Part shown: one piece after another, positions 1 through 8,578 of the stretch
Layout of the letters: each line of letters starts with the position of its first letter
Position numbering within the stretch: the first letter of the stretch is position 1
NCBI RefSeq assembly: GCF_001866665.1
Contig: NZ_MLYO01000013.1
Coordinates: forward strand, 1 to 64,000
From: Streptomyces monashensis
GTDB taxonomy: Bacteria > Actinomycetota > Actinomycetes > Streptomycetales > Streptomycetaceae
Direction: 5' to 3'
DNA: 64,000 bases
Translations under genes and position numbers: made by a program
Notes under the pieces: generated by a model
Databases searched by the model: none
Seen by the model: only the letters and a program-made list of their open reading frames with translations
What the model was told of the DNA's origin: nothing

Positions 1-22
1 CCCGCGCTTCCTAAAACACGGC

Positions 23-865
23 CTAGGCGCGCAGCGCCCCCATCCGTCCCTCCAGACGGCCGAGCAACTCGCCCAGCAGACCGGCGAGTTCGCCTTGGCC
101 CTCGGGGGCGAGTACCGACAGTACGGCGGTCTCGTAGGCGAGTTGCTCGGGCAGGATGCCGTCGACCAGCTCGCGGCCGGTGTCGGTGAGCCGGAGGTGG
201 GCGACGCGGCGGTCACGGGTGTCGCCGCGCCGCTCGACCAGCCCGCGCTCGGTCAGCTGCTTGAGCCGCTTGGTGACGGCGGCGCCGGAGGAGAAGGTCT
301 CGCGGGCCAGCTCGCCCGGCGTCAGCTCGTGGCCGGTGCGGCGCAGCGCGCCGAGCAGATCGAACTCCGGGCGGCTGAGCCCGGCCCGGCGCAGGGGCGC
401 GTCCTCGGCCTGCTGGAGCAGGGCCGCACAGCGGTTGATCCGCCCGATGACCTCCATGGGCCCGGTGTCCAGCTCGGGATGCACCGCCCGCCACTGCCGG
501 ACGACGGCGGCAACGGTGTCACCGGGCGAGACACCGGAACCGGGGCCCGGGCCGGGACCGGCACCACCGCCGGTGCCCGTACCGGTACCGGTGCCACTAC
601 CGGTGCCGGTGGATGTGCCGGACCCGACGTCAGCCCCGACCCCCGCCCGGGACTCGGCCTCAGCCCTGCTCCCGGCCTCGGACCCGGTCCCGGTGTCGGT
701 CCCACTCCCGGCCGCAGATCCGGAGACGGCGCCGGGAGCCGGGCCGGAGCCCGTGCCGGTCCGCTCCGCTCCCCCGTTCCGTCTCGTCTCCGCTCCGGCG
801 CCCGTGCCCGCCTCCGCCCCGGTCGTGTCGTCCGCGGGTGCCGGTCCGCCGTTGCTCGCCGTCAT
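23..865 (-). CDS. MarR-family regulator with long low-complexity N-terminus
   Basis: 280 residues. The C-terminal ~150 residues form a MarR winged helix: GRINRCAALLQQ helix, recognition region SSGAAVTKRLKQLTERGLVER and the wing RRGDTRDRRVAHLRLT. The first ~125 residues are Gly/Thr/Ser/Ala/Pro-rich and look disordered; normal MarR proteins are 140-180 residues. The ATG start (863-865) is chosen because it overlaps the stop of the upstream FUSC gene in an ATGA junction, which indicates translational coupling; no start codon lies closer to the winged helix without cutting its first helix. It probably controls the FUSC gene with which it forms an operon. A 3' run of Leu/Gly helix (dimerisation) ends at the TAG. 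The repetitive N-terminus might alternatively be partly untranslated. Confidence 0.85.
   Translation of the reverse strand: MTASNGGPAPADDTTGAEAGTGAGAETRRNGGAERTGTGSGPAPGAVSGSAAGSGTDTGTGSEAGSRAEAESRAGVGADVGSGTSTGTGSGTGTGTGTGGGAGPGPGPGSGVSPGDTVAAVVRQWRAVHPELDTGPMEVIGRINRCAALLQQAEDAPLRRAGLSRPEFDLLGALRRTGHELTPGELARETFSSGAAVTKRLKQLTERGLVERRGDTRDRRVAHLRLTDTGRELVDGILPEQLAYETAVLSVLAPEGQGELAGLLGELLGRLEGRMGALRA
535..625. repeat. ACCGGT-type hexanucleotide low-complexity repeat
   Basis: Irregular tandem copies of six-base units such as ACCGGT, GCCGGT and CCGGGC. On the minus strand they encode the GTGTGSG / GPGPG tract of the MarR protein. Because the unit is a multiple of three, copy-number change would keep the reading frame. 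Confidence 0.7.
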
Positions 866-2547
866 GGCCGTATGTCCTCCGTCGCCCGGCCCGGGTTCTG
901 CCTCCGGCCCCGGGCCTGCTCCTCGTCCTGCCCCGGTACGTACCCCTGACGTCGTACCGTCGCCGCGAGCGTACGGTGTCCGGACTGCTCGGCGAGCACG
1001 ACCCGCTCCTCGGGCAGGGCGCGCTGCCACCATTCGCCGGCGGCGGCGTCGGCTGTGGCGCGCAGGTCGGCGAGGGCGGCGGCGAGGGCACGGCGGGCGC
1101 TCTCCAGGGCGCGGGGCGCCGGATGCGGTTCGGCCAGCAGCCGGGCGGCGTGCTCGCGGGCGCGTTCCGCCGTGGTCAGGGCGTGTTCGAGGCGGTCGCC
1201 CGCACGCCGGTTGGTGACGACGACCGCCGCGCCGAAGCCGACCAGCGCGCCGACGAGGGTGTCCAGGGCCCGCTCGGTCATCAGCCGCCCCGGGTCCTGG
1301 CTGCGGGCGAACTCGGTGACGAGCAGCGCCATCGGGGTCACACAGACACTGCCGAGCCAGTAGTTGCGGCCCATCAGCGCCTCGGCGCCGAAGCTGAGGG
1401 CGAGGCAGCACAGCACCAGGGCGGCCGGGTGGAGATGGGCGAGCGGGGCGAGGGCCGCGAAGGCGAGCACGCCGACGAGGTTGCCGACGACGCGCTGGAC
1501 GGCTCGCTTCCAGGTGAGCGTGACGTTCGCCTGATAGAGGGAGGCCGCCGTGACCAGGGCCCAGTAGGGACGGCCGACGCCGAGCGCGAGGGCGGCGTAG
1601 CTGGCGAGGGCGCAGCCGATCGCGGTGCGTGCGGCGATCGGCGCGTACGGGGCGAGGCGGTGCCGCAACGACCGTGGCCGCAGGGCGAGTTCGTCGTCCA
1701 CGCCGAGGAGTTCGTCGGCGGATTCGCGGGGCGGCGCGACCCGCGGCACCCGGCCGGTGCCACCCAGGTCCCGGGCCCAGGCGCGCAGTCGGGCGGGGTC
1801 GCTGTCGGCGGGGGCGGCGAGGGCGACCTCGGCGCGCACCACGAGCTGCTCGAGGGCGCGGCGGGCCCGGTCGGGGCGTGCGGCGAGCAGGGACTGCCAG
1901 GCGGCGTGGATCGCGGCGGCGCTCGCCGCGCGGGCCGTGACCCGCCCGTCGCCGGTGCCGTCCGTGGCGGCGTACGCGGCTGCGGCGTTCAGGGCCTGGG
2001 CGGTGGCGCGCCGTTCGGGGCCGTGCGGGCGCAGCAGCCCTGGCGCCATGCCGACCAGCCAGGCCCAGGCGCCCGCCGCCAGGGCCAGTGCGACGTGTCC
2101 GGGGACCTGGCCGAGGGTCTGCGGGGCGAACAGCGAGGCGGAGCTGATGAAGGTGAGGACCACGTTGGCGGGCGGCCCGAGCCGGGTCGCGTCGCACGCG
2201 GTCTTCTGCACGGCGGCCATGACGGCGCCGATGGTGACCAGGACGACGGCGTTCGTGGTGAGCGACGCCGCGAGCAGCGCGACGGCGAGGCCGCCGACCA
2301 TACCGGCCACCACCCAGGCGAGGACGCGGGCGCGGGCGGCGTAGGGCCGGTTGTGGCCGTAGAGCGCGCACAGGGATCCGGCCATCGTGTACATGGCGAG
2401 ATCAAGGCGGCCGAGCGCCAGCAGGATCAGGTTGGGCGGGGCGATGGCGGCGACCACGCTCAGTGCGGGCTTGAACCAGATGTCGGAGGGCCGCCCGAGG
2501 CGGAGCACTCCGGAGAAGGGAAGTCGGCGAGGGGGCGCATTGCTCAT
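862..2547 (-). CDS. FUSC-family integral membrane protein (putative aromatic-compound efflux)
   Basis: 561 residues. Starts at ATG 2547 (MSNAPPRRLPFSG), since upstream sequence is AT-rich and promoter-like. Hydrophobic segments lie at about residues 25-180 (LALYTMAGSLCALYGHNRPYA region) and again at 340-480, where WALVTAASLYQANVTLTWKR followed by GNLVGVLAFAALAPL is the FUSC_2/aromatic-acid-exporter signature. The C-terminal ~100 residues are a soluble Ala/Arg-rich helix typical of the family. Such proteins export aromatic acids or related toxic compounds across the membrane. It is the first gene of a two-gene operon with the MarR regulator (4-base overlap), a common efflux/regulator pairing. 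A second, only distantly related FUSC gene lies at 23.7-25.2 kb. Confidence 0.85.
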   Translation of the reverse strand: MSNAPPRRLPFSGVLRLGRPSDIWFKPALSVVAAIAPPNLILLALGRLDLAMYTMAGSLCALYGHNRPYAARARVLAWVVAGMVGGLAVALLAASLTTNAVVLVTIGAVMAAVQKTACDATRLGPPANVVLTFISSASLFAPQTLGQVPGHVALALAAGAWAWLVGMAPGLLRPHGPERRATAQALNAAAAYAATDGTGDGRVTARAASAAAIHAAWQSLLAARPDRARRALEQLVVRAEVALAAPADSDPARLRAWARDLGGTGRVPRVAPPRESADELLGVDDELALRPRSLRHRLAPYAPIAARTAIGCALASYAALALGVGRPYWALVTAASLYQANVTLTWKRAVQRVVGNLVGVLAFAALAPLAHLHPAALVLCCLALSFGAEALMGRNYWLGSVCVTPMALLVTEFARSQDPGRLMTERALDTLVGALVGFGAAVVVTNRRAGDRLEHALTTAERAREHAARLLAEPHPAPRALESARRALAAALADLRATADAAAGEWWQRALPEERVVLAEQSGHRTLAATVRRQGYVPGQDEEQARGRRQNPGRATEDIRP

Positions 2548-2714
2548 ACCCTCTAATTTAGCATGTGTTTTACTCGTGAAGCATTTATTCGCCGGACCCC
2601 CGCTCACCTGCTGTGCTCCGTCGAATGCTCCCCGTGTACACCCTTGCGCTCGCGTGCGCCCCGTTCGGCCGGGGCATCGCATCCCTCGACCGAGCGTCGA
2701 GCGGGGAGGTGCGC

Positions 2715-3272
2715 GTGCACGGACCGGTACCGGCCGCCTGGCTGCTGGTCGCGCTGTGCGCGGCGACGGGGGTCTACTGCCTGCTGCGGATGCGCAGCGG
2801 AGTCGAGGAGCAGCGCCGCTCCGCCGGCGGCGAGGCGCTGATGGGCTTCGGCATGGCCGTGATGGCCGTACCGGCCGCGGCCTACACCCCGCCGAGGTGG
2901 GCGTGGCCGGCGTACGCGGCGGTGTTCGGGGCGGCGGCCCTGCGCGCACTGTGGGCCGCCCGCACAGCGCCGCACCATCTGCACCACCTGGTGGGCACGT
3001 TCGCGATGGTCTACATGGCGGCGGCGATGGCCGTCGCGCCGCCCGCCGCGCACCATGTGCACGGCGGCTCCGGCGTGCCGGTGCTGACCGGCGCGCTCCT
3101 GGTCTACTTCACGGGGTACGTACTCCGCACCGGCTCCCGCCTGGTGCCGGCCACGGTCGCCGCGGCCGGACCGGGATCCGGACCGGCTCGCTGGGGAGAC
3201 CGACCGGAGCTGGCCCGGGCCTGCCGGTTGTCGATGGGGATCGGGATGGTGGCCATGCTGCTCACGATGTGA
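2715..3272 (+). CDS. DUF5134 membrane protein
   Basis: 185 residues from GTG 2715, chosen because GGGGAGG lies about six bases upstream; an in-frame ATG at 2613 has no good ribosome site and would add a non-hydrophobic stretch. Five to six membrane segments are visible (AAWLLVALCAATGVYCLL, GFGMAVMAVPAAAYTP, AVFGAAALRALWAA, GTFAMVYMAAAMAVAPP, GALLVYFTGYVL, GIGMVAMLLTM). His pairs (HHLHHL, HHVHGG) sit at membrane borders and could bind metal. DUF5134 has no established function; it is typical of actinomycetes. Divergent from the FUSC operon. Confidence 0.75.
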   Translation: MHGPVPAAWLLVALCAATGVYCLLRMRSGVEEQRRSAGGEALMGFGMAVMAVPAAAYTPPRWAWPAYAAVFGAAALRALWAARTAPHHLHHLVGTFAMVYMAAAMAVAPPAAHHVHGGSGVPVLTGALLVYFTGYVLRTGSRLVPATVAAAGPGSGPARWGDRPELARACRLSMGIGMVAMLLTM

Positions 3273-3368
3273 GCGAGCAAGCCGGCGGACCCGACGGGAG
3301 CGTTGTCTGCGTCACTTCGGCGTCACGGCCCGTACGGTGAGCGGCCCCGCACTCATAGGGTGCTGTCC

Positions 3369-4304
3369 ATGATGGTCCCCGTGGCACTGTTGCTGCTCGG
3401 CGCCGTGACCGCCATCGTCGCTCCCCGGCTGCTCGCCCGGGCCGACTGGGCGGACCGTGAACCGGTCGTCGCCCTCTGGGTGTGGCAGTGCGTCGTGGTG
3501 GCCGTCCTGCTGTGCTGCGCACTGTCGATGACCCTCAGTGCGGCCGCGGCCTGGGGGGCCGTGCGCGGGAACGTGTTCGCCCCGGCGCCGCGCGCGGTCG
3601 TGGACGCCTACGCGCTCGGCGCCGCCGGGCCGTGGGCCGCGACCACCGCCGTGCTGCTCGCCTCCGGAGGCCTGTGGAGCCTCGCGATGTTGGTGCGCGA
3701 GATCGTACGGTCCCGGACGCGACGGCGGGCACGGCGTACCGAACTCCTCGTGCGTGCACCGCTGTTGCCCGGCGAGGAGCAGGTGGGCGGACGGCTGGTG
3801 GTGCTGGAGGCCGAGCGTCCCGACGCCTGGTGGCTGCCCGGCGCCGCGCCCCGGCTCGTCATCACCACGGCCGCGCTGCGCCGCCTGAAGGGGCGTCAGC
3901 TGGACGCGCTGCTCGCGCACGAGCAGGGTCACGCGCAGGCCCGGCACGACTGGCTGCTGCACAGTTCGGCCGCGCTGGCGGGCGGGTTCCCGCAGGTGCC
4001 GGTGTTCGCCGCGTTCCGCGACGAGATGCACCGGCTGGTCGAGCTCGCCGCCGACGACATGGCCTCCCGGCGCTTCGGCCGGCTGACGACCGCTCTGGCC
4101 CTGGTCGAACTGAACGAGGAGCGCGGCGTGTTCGGCCCCTCCCCCACCCCGCAGGCCCATGTCCCGCAGCGCGTGCACCGCCTGCTCACCGCCCCGGACC
4201 GGCTCCCCGCCCTGCACCGGCTCCGCCTGACGGCGCTGGCCGCGCTGGTGCCGGTGCTCCCGGTACTGGTGGCCCTCGTACCGGGGCTGCGCGCACTGGG
4301 CTGA
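3369..4304 (+). CDS. M56-family integral membrane metallopeptidase
   Basis: 311 residues. Membrane segments at the N-terminus (PVALLLLGAVTAIVAP, WQCVVVAVLLCCALSMTL) and near residues 85-115 and 290-310 enclose a cytosolic/peripheral protease domain. Zinc site: H184-E-Q-G-H188, with E225 of ELAADD as the third ligand. This is the BlaR1/MecR1-like or HtpX-like gluzincin fold. In Streptomyces such genes usually sit directly after a BlaI-type repressor gene; none is present here, so the protease stands alone. Start ATG 3369 is followed at once by a second ATG; the hydrophobic helix begins within three residues. Confidence 0.85.
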   Translation: MMVPVALLLLGAVTAIVAPRLLARADWADREPVVALWVWQCVVVAVLLCCALSMTLSAAAAWGAVRGNVFAPAPRAVVDAYALGAAGPWAATTAVLLASGGLWSLAMLVREIVRSRTRRRARRTELLVRAPLLPGEEQVGGRLVVLEAERPDAWWLPGAAPRLVITTAALRRLKGRQLDALLAHEQGHAQARHDWLLHSSAALAGGFPQVPVFAAFRDEMHRLVELAADDMASRRFGRLTTALALVELNEERGVFGPSPTPQAHVPQRVHRLLTAPDRLPALHRLRLTALAALVPVLPVLVALVPGLRALG

Positions 4305-4595
4305 GTCACCGCGGAGCCGCCGTAGGTGCCGTCACGGAGTCGCCGCAGAGCCGCGGGCATCCGGCCACGACCCCCGCCGACCGGCGTACATCACACGATG
4401 CGCCCCACGCGTCCCCGCCCCCATCCCCCGTCGCGTACGGCGCGCTTCGCGGCGCTCCTCGCCGTCTGCCGCACGCTCGTGCTGGGCAGCCGGCTGTTCG
4501 GGGCGTCGGCGGTGGCTTCGGCCGTGCCGGTGCACGAGTGGATCGGGCCGGTCGGCTCAACTCCCCTGGACACCAACCTCGATAAGGTCAACGGC

Positions 4596-5288
4596 ATGAC
4601 CGCTGTGCTGTTCGACTTCTCCGGGACCCTGTTCCGGATCGAGTCCGCCGAATCCTGGCTGCGCGCGACGCTGGACGCGTCGGGGCGCGACCTTCCCGAA
4701 CCGCAACTACTGGAGACCGCACGGGCGCTGGAAGCATCCGGCGCGCATCCGGGCAGCGGTGTGGAGCCGGTCGGCCTGCCGGCCGAACTGGCCGCGTTGT
4801 GGGCGGCGCGGGACGAGAGCGCGCGGCTGCACCGGGCCGCCTTCACCGGCGCGGCCCGACAAGTGCCGCTGCTTTGGCCGGAGTTGTACGACGTCCTTTA
4901 CGAGCGGCACATGGCCCCCGCCGCCTGGTCCCCGTACCCGGACGCGGCCGAGGTGCTGAGCACGCTGCGCGAGCGCGGGATCGGGGTCGGCGTGGTCAGC
5001 AACATCGGCTGGGACCTGCGCCCGGTATTCCGCCATCACGGGCTCGACGCACACGTGGACGCGTATGCCCTGTCGTACGAACACGGGGTGCAGAAGCCGG
5101 ACCCGCGGCTGTTCTCGGTGGCCTGCGCGGCCCTGGGCGCCGATCCGCGGCAGGTGGTGATGGTCGGCGACAGCAAGGAGGCGGACGGGGGTGCGGCCGC
5201 GCTCGGCTGCCGGGTGCACTTCGTCGACCATCTGCCGGTGACGGACCGGCCCGACGCACTGCTGCCGGTGCTGGACCTCGTGGACTGA
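4596..5288 (+). CDS. HAD-superfamily hydrolase
   Basis: 230 residues. Motif I is DFSGT (residues 7-11; the usual second Asp is Ser), motif II is VVSNIGWD, motif III is the Lys of GVQKPD, and motif IV is GDSKEAD. The cap is the C1 helical type between motifs I and II. The Ser in place of the acid/base Asp of DxDGT is unusual, so phosphatase activity cannot be assumed; dehalogenase-like or phosphonatase-like chemistry is possible. ATG 4596 is chosen because it gives motif I at the normal position; upstream in-frame sequence has Arg/Pro-rich composition unlike a protein. The ~290 bases before it hold no recognisable gene. Confidence 0.85.
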   Translation: MTAVLFDFSGTLFRIESAESWLRATLDASGRDLPEPQLLETARALEASGAHPGSGVEPVGLPAELAALWAARDESARLHRAAFTGAARQVPLLWPELYDVLYERHMAPAAWSPYPDAAEVLSTLRERGIGVGVVSNIGWDLRPVFRHHGLDAHVDAYALSYEHGVQKPDPRLFSVACAALGADPRQVVMVGDSKEADGGAAALGCRVHFVDHLPVTDRPDALLPVLDLVD

Positions 5289-5488
5289 GGGCACTTCCGG
5301 TCACGCTGCGGCCCAAGTGGCCCTCTGGCCCCGGGACACCGAGGCGCGGCCGTCCGAGCAGGGTATTGACGGCCGTGGAGAGCAATGGCTAGCTGACGCA
5401 CCGTCCGTCTGAGACGATCCCCCGCGTCGCCCCAGACGGACGGCAGCCCTGGACCGGTCCCACCCATGGCGGGGCCACCCGCGTTGAG

Positions 5489-5513
5489 TATAGTTGGCTG
5501 GCAGCCAGTCAAC
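5489..5513 (+). promoter_or_regulatory. -10 box and 21-bp palindrome in front of the TetR gene
   Basis: TATAGT (5489-5494) is a good -10 element. It runs into the imperfect palindrome GTTGGCTGGC/GCCAGTCAAC centred on 5503 (5493-5513; nine of ten arm pairs match). This is the usual size and position for a TetR autoregulatory operator. AGGAG follows at 5516-5520, before the ATG. Confidence 0.65.
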
Positions 5514-5527
5514 GCAGGAGTTACAGG

Positions 5528-6196
5528 ATGTCCCCGCGAAGCGCCTCGGTCAATGAAGAGTTGCGACGGCGTTCCCGGGAACGGCTGTTGCAGGCGGCGG
5601 TGGAGATGGTCGACGAGCACGGCTTCGAGGCCGCCACGCTGAGCGACATCGCGGACCGGGCCGGTTCGGCGCGCGGCCTGGTGTCGTACTACTTCCCCGG
5701 CAAGCGCCAACTGGTGCAGTCCGCCGTGCACCGGCTGATGCACCGCACGCTGGAGGAGGCGCTGGAGCGCGAGCCGCACACCGAGGACGGCAGGGAGCGG
5801 CTGGCCCGGGCCATCGACGCCATCCTGGGCCTGACCCGCGATCACCCCGTGCTCATGCGCCAGCACATGGCCGGCCTGCTGCAGGCGGAGGGCTTCGTGC
5901 AGTGCCCGGAGCAGCAGCGGCTGGGCGAACTGCTGGGGGACACCGTCGCCCGGTACGGCTCCGAGGACGTCCCGGCCGACTATCCGAAGCTGCGGGCCCT
6001 GTTGATGGGAGCGGTGTACGCGGCACTGATGCCGGGAGCGCCGATGCCGCTGCCGGTGCTGCGCGCCGAGCTGTTCCAGCGGTACGGGCTCGACTGGTCG
6101 ATGGGGGTGCCGCCGGAGAGCGCGACGGACTCCGGGGCGCGGGCGCAGGATCTGTCCCGGTTCTTCGCCACGGAGGCCCGGCCGGAGCAGGGCTGA
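5528..6196 (+). CDS. TetR/AcrR-family transcriptional regulator
   Basis: 222 residues. N-terminal HTH: RERLLQAAVEMVDEHGFEAA, then TLSDIADRAGSARGLVSYYF, the TetR recognition helix with the conserved YYF. The helical ligand-binding domain fills residues 60-200. AGGAG lies seven bases before the ATG. No obvious target gene flanks it except the HAD hydrolase upstream and convergent DUF6214; the palindrome just upstream suggests autoregulation. The ligand is unknown. Confidence 0.9.
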   Translation: MSPRSASVNEELRRRSRERLLQAAVEMVDEHGFEAATLSDIADRAGSARGLVSYYFPGKRQLVQSAVHRLMHRTLEEALEREPHTEDGRERLARAIDAILGLTRDHPVLMRQHMAGLLQAEGFVQCPEQQRLGELLGDTVARYGSEDVPADYPKLRALLMGAVYAALMPGAPMPLPVLRAELFQRYGLDWSMGVPPESATDSGARAQDLSRFFATEARPEQG

Positions 6197-6209
6197 GGGC
6201 CAACCGCCC

Positions 6210-6887
6210 TCAACCGCGGCGCGCGTGACGGGCCGTCAGGAATCCCGCGTCCCGCGCCTGGGCGATCAGTTTGAGGGAGCGGCGACGACTGCGCCCGGTC
6301 GCGGTCATCACGGCGAGCACCGGATCGGCGCCCTCCTCCTGCGCGGCGCGGTACTCCTGGGCCGCGCGCCGACACCCCTCGACACCGCGCGGCCAGGGCG
6401 ACCGCTCACGTCGAGCCGTTGCGCAGACACCAACCGCTTCCCCACCGTCCTCGCCACTCACACCGCCCTCGCCGCCCTCGGCCCTCCCGTTTGCCTCACC
6501 ACCCTCGCTCGCCGTGGTGTTCACACCCACCTCGTACGACTCCTCCGCCACACGAGCACCCTCCTGGGCGACCCAGTCGGACGCCCCCTCGACCACTTCC
6601 GCCTCCACACCCGCACCCGCCCCCTCACCCTCGTCCGCCCGTCGGTCCGCCGTGTCCGCCGCCACCCCGCACGCCCCGGAGAGCGGCCCCTTGAGCCAGT
6701 CCGCGAGGGCTGTCAGGTCGGCGAGGGACAGGGCCGGTTCGGCCTGGACGTCCTCGATGGACACGCGTCCCTCGCGGGCGACGGCCAGCGCGTCGACACG
6801 GGCGCCGTCGGGAAAGGCCAGCCGGACGTGGAACCAGGACAGGGTGCCGTCGCGTTCCCGCACCTCCCACGCGGGCCACACGGACAC
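6210..6887 (-). CDS. DUF6214-type protein
   Basis: 225 residues from GTG 6887. The N-terminal ~70 residues (VWPAWEVRERDGTLSWFHVRL, then VDALAVAREGRVSIEDVQAEP and LADWLKGPLSGACG) match the actinomycete DUF6214 family. The middle is acidic, Gly/Glu-rich low complexity. The C-terminus (PVLAVMTATGRSRRRSLKLIAQARDAG) is a helix-turn-helix-like basic tail also found in the family. A longer form from GTG 6956 is open, but that extra part uses AT-ending codons (CTT GAT CTT TCT) unlike the gene and lacks a ribosome site, whereas GGAGG stands eight bases before 6887. Function unknown. Confidence 0.7.
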   Translation of the reverse strand: MSVWPAWEVRERDGTLSWFHVRLAFPDGARVDALAVAREGRVSIEDVQAEPALSLADLTALADWLKGPLSGACGVAADTADRRADEGEGAGAGVEAEVVEGASDWVAQEGARVAEESYEVGVNTTASEGGEANGRAEGGEGGVSGEDGGEAVGVCATARRERSPWPRGVEGCRRAAQEYRAAQEEGADPVLAVMTATGRSRRRSLKLIAQARDAGFLTARHARRG

Positions 6888-7095
6888 CGCACCGTCCTCC
6901 GGGTCCCGATCAGTCAGATTGAGGTCAGAAAGATCAAGAAAGGATGCTCCAGGCACGCATGCAACGTAACCGCATGATCACACTCCATACGAACGGACAC
7001 GCGTCCACGTCACCCCGGCGGCCCCTGCCGTACCGGGCCCGGCAGTGCCATGCTGATGACGTCCGCACACTCTCCTTCCCTCGAGGAGTTCCGCT

Positions 7096-8433
7096 GTGCT
7101 GCGTGTCGCCGTCGTCGGTTCGGGCCCGAGCGGGTGCTACACCGCCCAGAGCCTGGTTCAGCGGGATCCCGGGGTCCACGTGGACGTCCTGGACCGGCTG
7201 CCGTGCCCGTACGGCCTGGTCCGGTACGGCGTCGCCCCGGACCACGAGAAGATCAAGTCGCTCCAGGGCGCCCTCGCGGCGGTGCTCGAACACGAGCGGG
7301 TGCGATTCCTCGGCGGGGTCCGGGTGGGCGGTCCGGGCGGGCTGCCGGTGCAGCGGCTGCGGGAGCTGTACCACGCGGTGGTGTACTGCGTGGGCGCCGC
7401 CGGTGACCGCCACCTCGGGATCCCCGGCGAGGAACTGCCGGGCAGTTGGTCGGCGACCGACTTCGTGGCCTGGTACAGCGCACATCCGGACGCGGTCGAC
7501 GCGGGCTTTCTGCACGGTGTGCGCTCGGCCGTGGTCATCGGCGTGGGCAACGTGGCGGTGGACGTCGCGCGGATGCTGGTCCGGGGCGCCGCGGAGCTGA
7601 ACCCGACGGACATTCCGCAGGCGGCTCTCGACACGCTGACGGAGAGCAGGCTCGGCGAGGTGCACGTGGTGGGGCGGCGCGGCCCCGCGCAGGCCCGCTT
7701 CACCACCAAGGAGCTGCGCGAGCTGGGCGGCCTGCCCGACACCGAAGTGACCGTGCGGGCAGACGAGTTGGCGCTGGAGCCGAGCGACCCCGGCACGCTG
7801 CCCGGGGTGTCGCGGCGCAATCTGGAGGTGCTGCGCGGCTGGGCGGAGCCCGCGCCGGAGCCGGCCGCACGGCGGATCGGCCTGCGTTTCTTCCTGCGGC
7901 CGGTGGAACTCCTCGCGGGCGAGGGAGGCCGGGTGGGCGCCGTGCGCTTCGAGCGGACGGCACCGGACGGGCAGGGCGGGGTGACGGGCACGGGCCGGTA
8001 CGAGGAGGTGTCGGCCCAGTTGGTGCTGCGGTCGGTGGGCTATCGCGGAGTGCGGCTGGACGGGCTGCCGTTCGACCCGGTGAGCGGCACCGTGCCGCAC
8101 GAGGCGGGCCGGATCGTGCGGGGCGGCGCGCCCGCTCCCGGCGAGTACGCCGCGGGGTGGATCAAGCGCGGCCCAACAGGTGTCATCGGCACCAACCGGC
8201 CCTGCGCGAAGGAGACGGCCGCCTCGCTGCTCGCGGACGCGCCCACGCTGCTCGGCAGGGAGGTGCCCGGGGATCCGGTGCCGGCGCTGCGGGCGGCCGG
8301 GTTCGATCCCGTGCCGTGGCCGGGCTGGCTGGCGATCCAGCGGGCCGAGGCCGCGCTCGGCGCGCGGCTCGGGCGGAGCGTGGTCAAGCTGGCCGACTGG
8401 GACGCGCTGCGCACGGCGGCCGGCACCGCGTAG
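7096..8433 (+). CDS. FprA-like ferredoxin/adrenodoxin-NADP reductase
   Basis: 445 residues. FAD site GSGPSG near the N-terminus. NADP site VVIGVGNVAVDVARML around residue 155. The PYGLVRYGVAPDH signature and the C-terminal GWIKRGPTGVIGTNR are diagnostic for adrenodoxin-reductase-type enzymes such as mycobacterial FprA. These pass electrons from NADPH to ferredoxins, often for P450s. Start GTG 7096 has GAGGAG eight bases upstream. It is followed by a purine permease on the same strand after a 145-base gap. A P450 without ferredoxin lies far away at 42.3 kb, so partnership cannot be inferred from position. Confidence 0.88.
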   Translation: MLRVAVVGSGPSGCYTAQSLVQRDPGVHVDVLDRLPCPYGLVRYGVAPDHEKIKSLQGALAAVLEHERVRFLGGVRVGGPGGLPVQRLRELYHAVVYCVGAAGDRHLGIPGEELPGSWSATDFVAWYSAHPDAVDAGFLHGVRSAVVIGVGNVAVDVARMLVRGAAELNPTDIPQAALDTLTESRLGEVHVVGRRGPAQARFTTKELRELGGLPDTEVTVRADELALEPSDPGTLPGVSRRNLEVLRGWAEPAPEPAARRIGLRFFLRPVELLAGEGGRVGAVRFERTAPDGQGGVTGTGRYEEVSAQLVLRSVGYRGVRLDGLPFDPVSGTVPHEAGRIVRGGAPAPGEYAAGWIKRGPTGVIGTNRPCAKETAASLLADAPTLLGREVPGDPVPALRAAGFDPVPWPGWLAIQRAEAALGARLGRSVVKLADWDALRTAAGTA

Positions 8434-8501
8434 CCCGGCCTGCTCCGCTGTGCCGCGACGGCGGGGGCCGGAGGTGACACACACCGGCAACAGACCGGAA
8501 A

Positions 8502-8516
8502 TCAACAAACTGTTCA
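8502..8516. promoter_or_regulatory. Candidate operator before the purine permease
   Basis: TCAACAAACTGTTCA is an imperfect inverted repeat (5 of 6 arm positions) in an unusually AT-rich patch about 60 bases before the permease start. It could bind a purine-responsive repressor. Weak evidence. Confidence 0.3.
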
Positions 8517-8578
8517 AGACGCTTACGGTCTCCTCCTGTTCGGATGTCACTCCCCACCCGCCGCTCGCTGGAGTCCCC

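Noticed and set aside
4305..4595. N-terminal extension of the HAD protein with a hydrophobic segment
   Set aside because: Although open and in frame, the segment is Arg/Pro-rich with one weak hydrophobic patch; motif I of HAD proteins is normally within the first 15 residues, as with ATG 4596.
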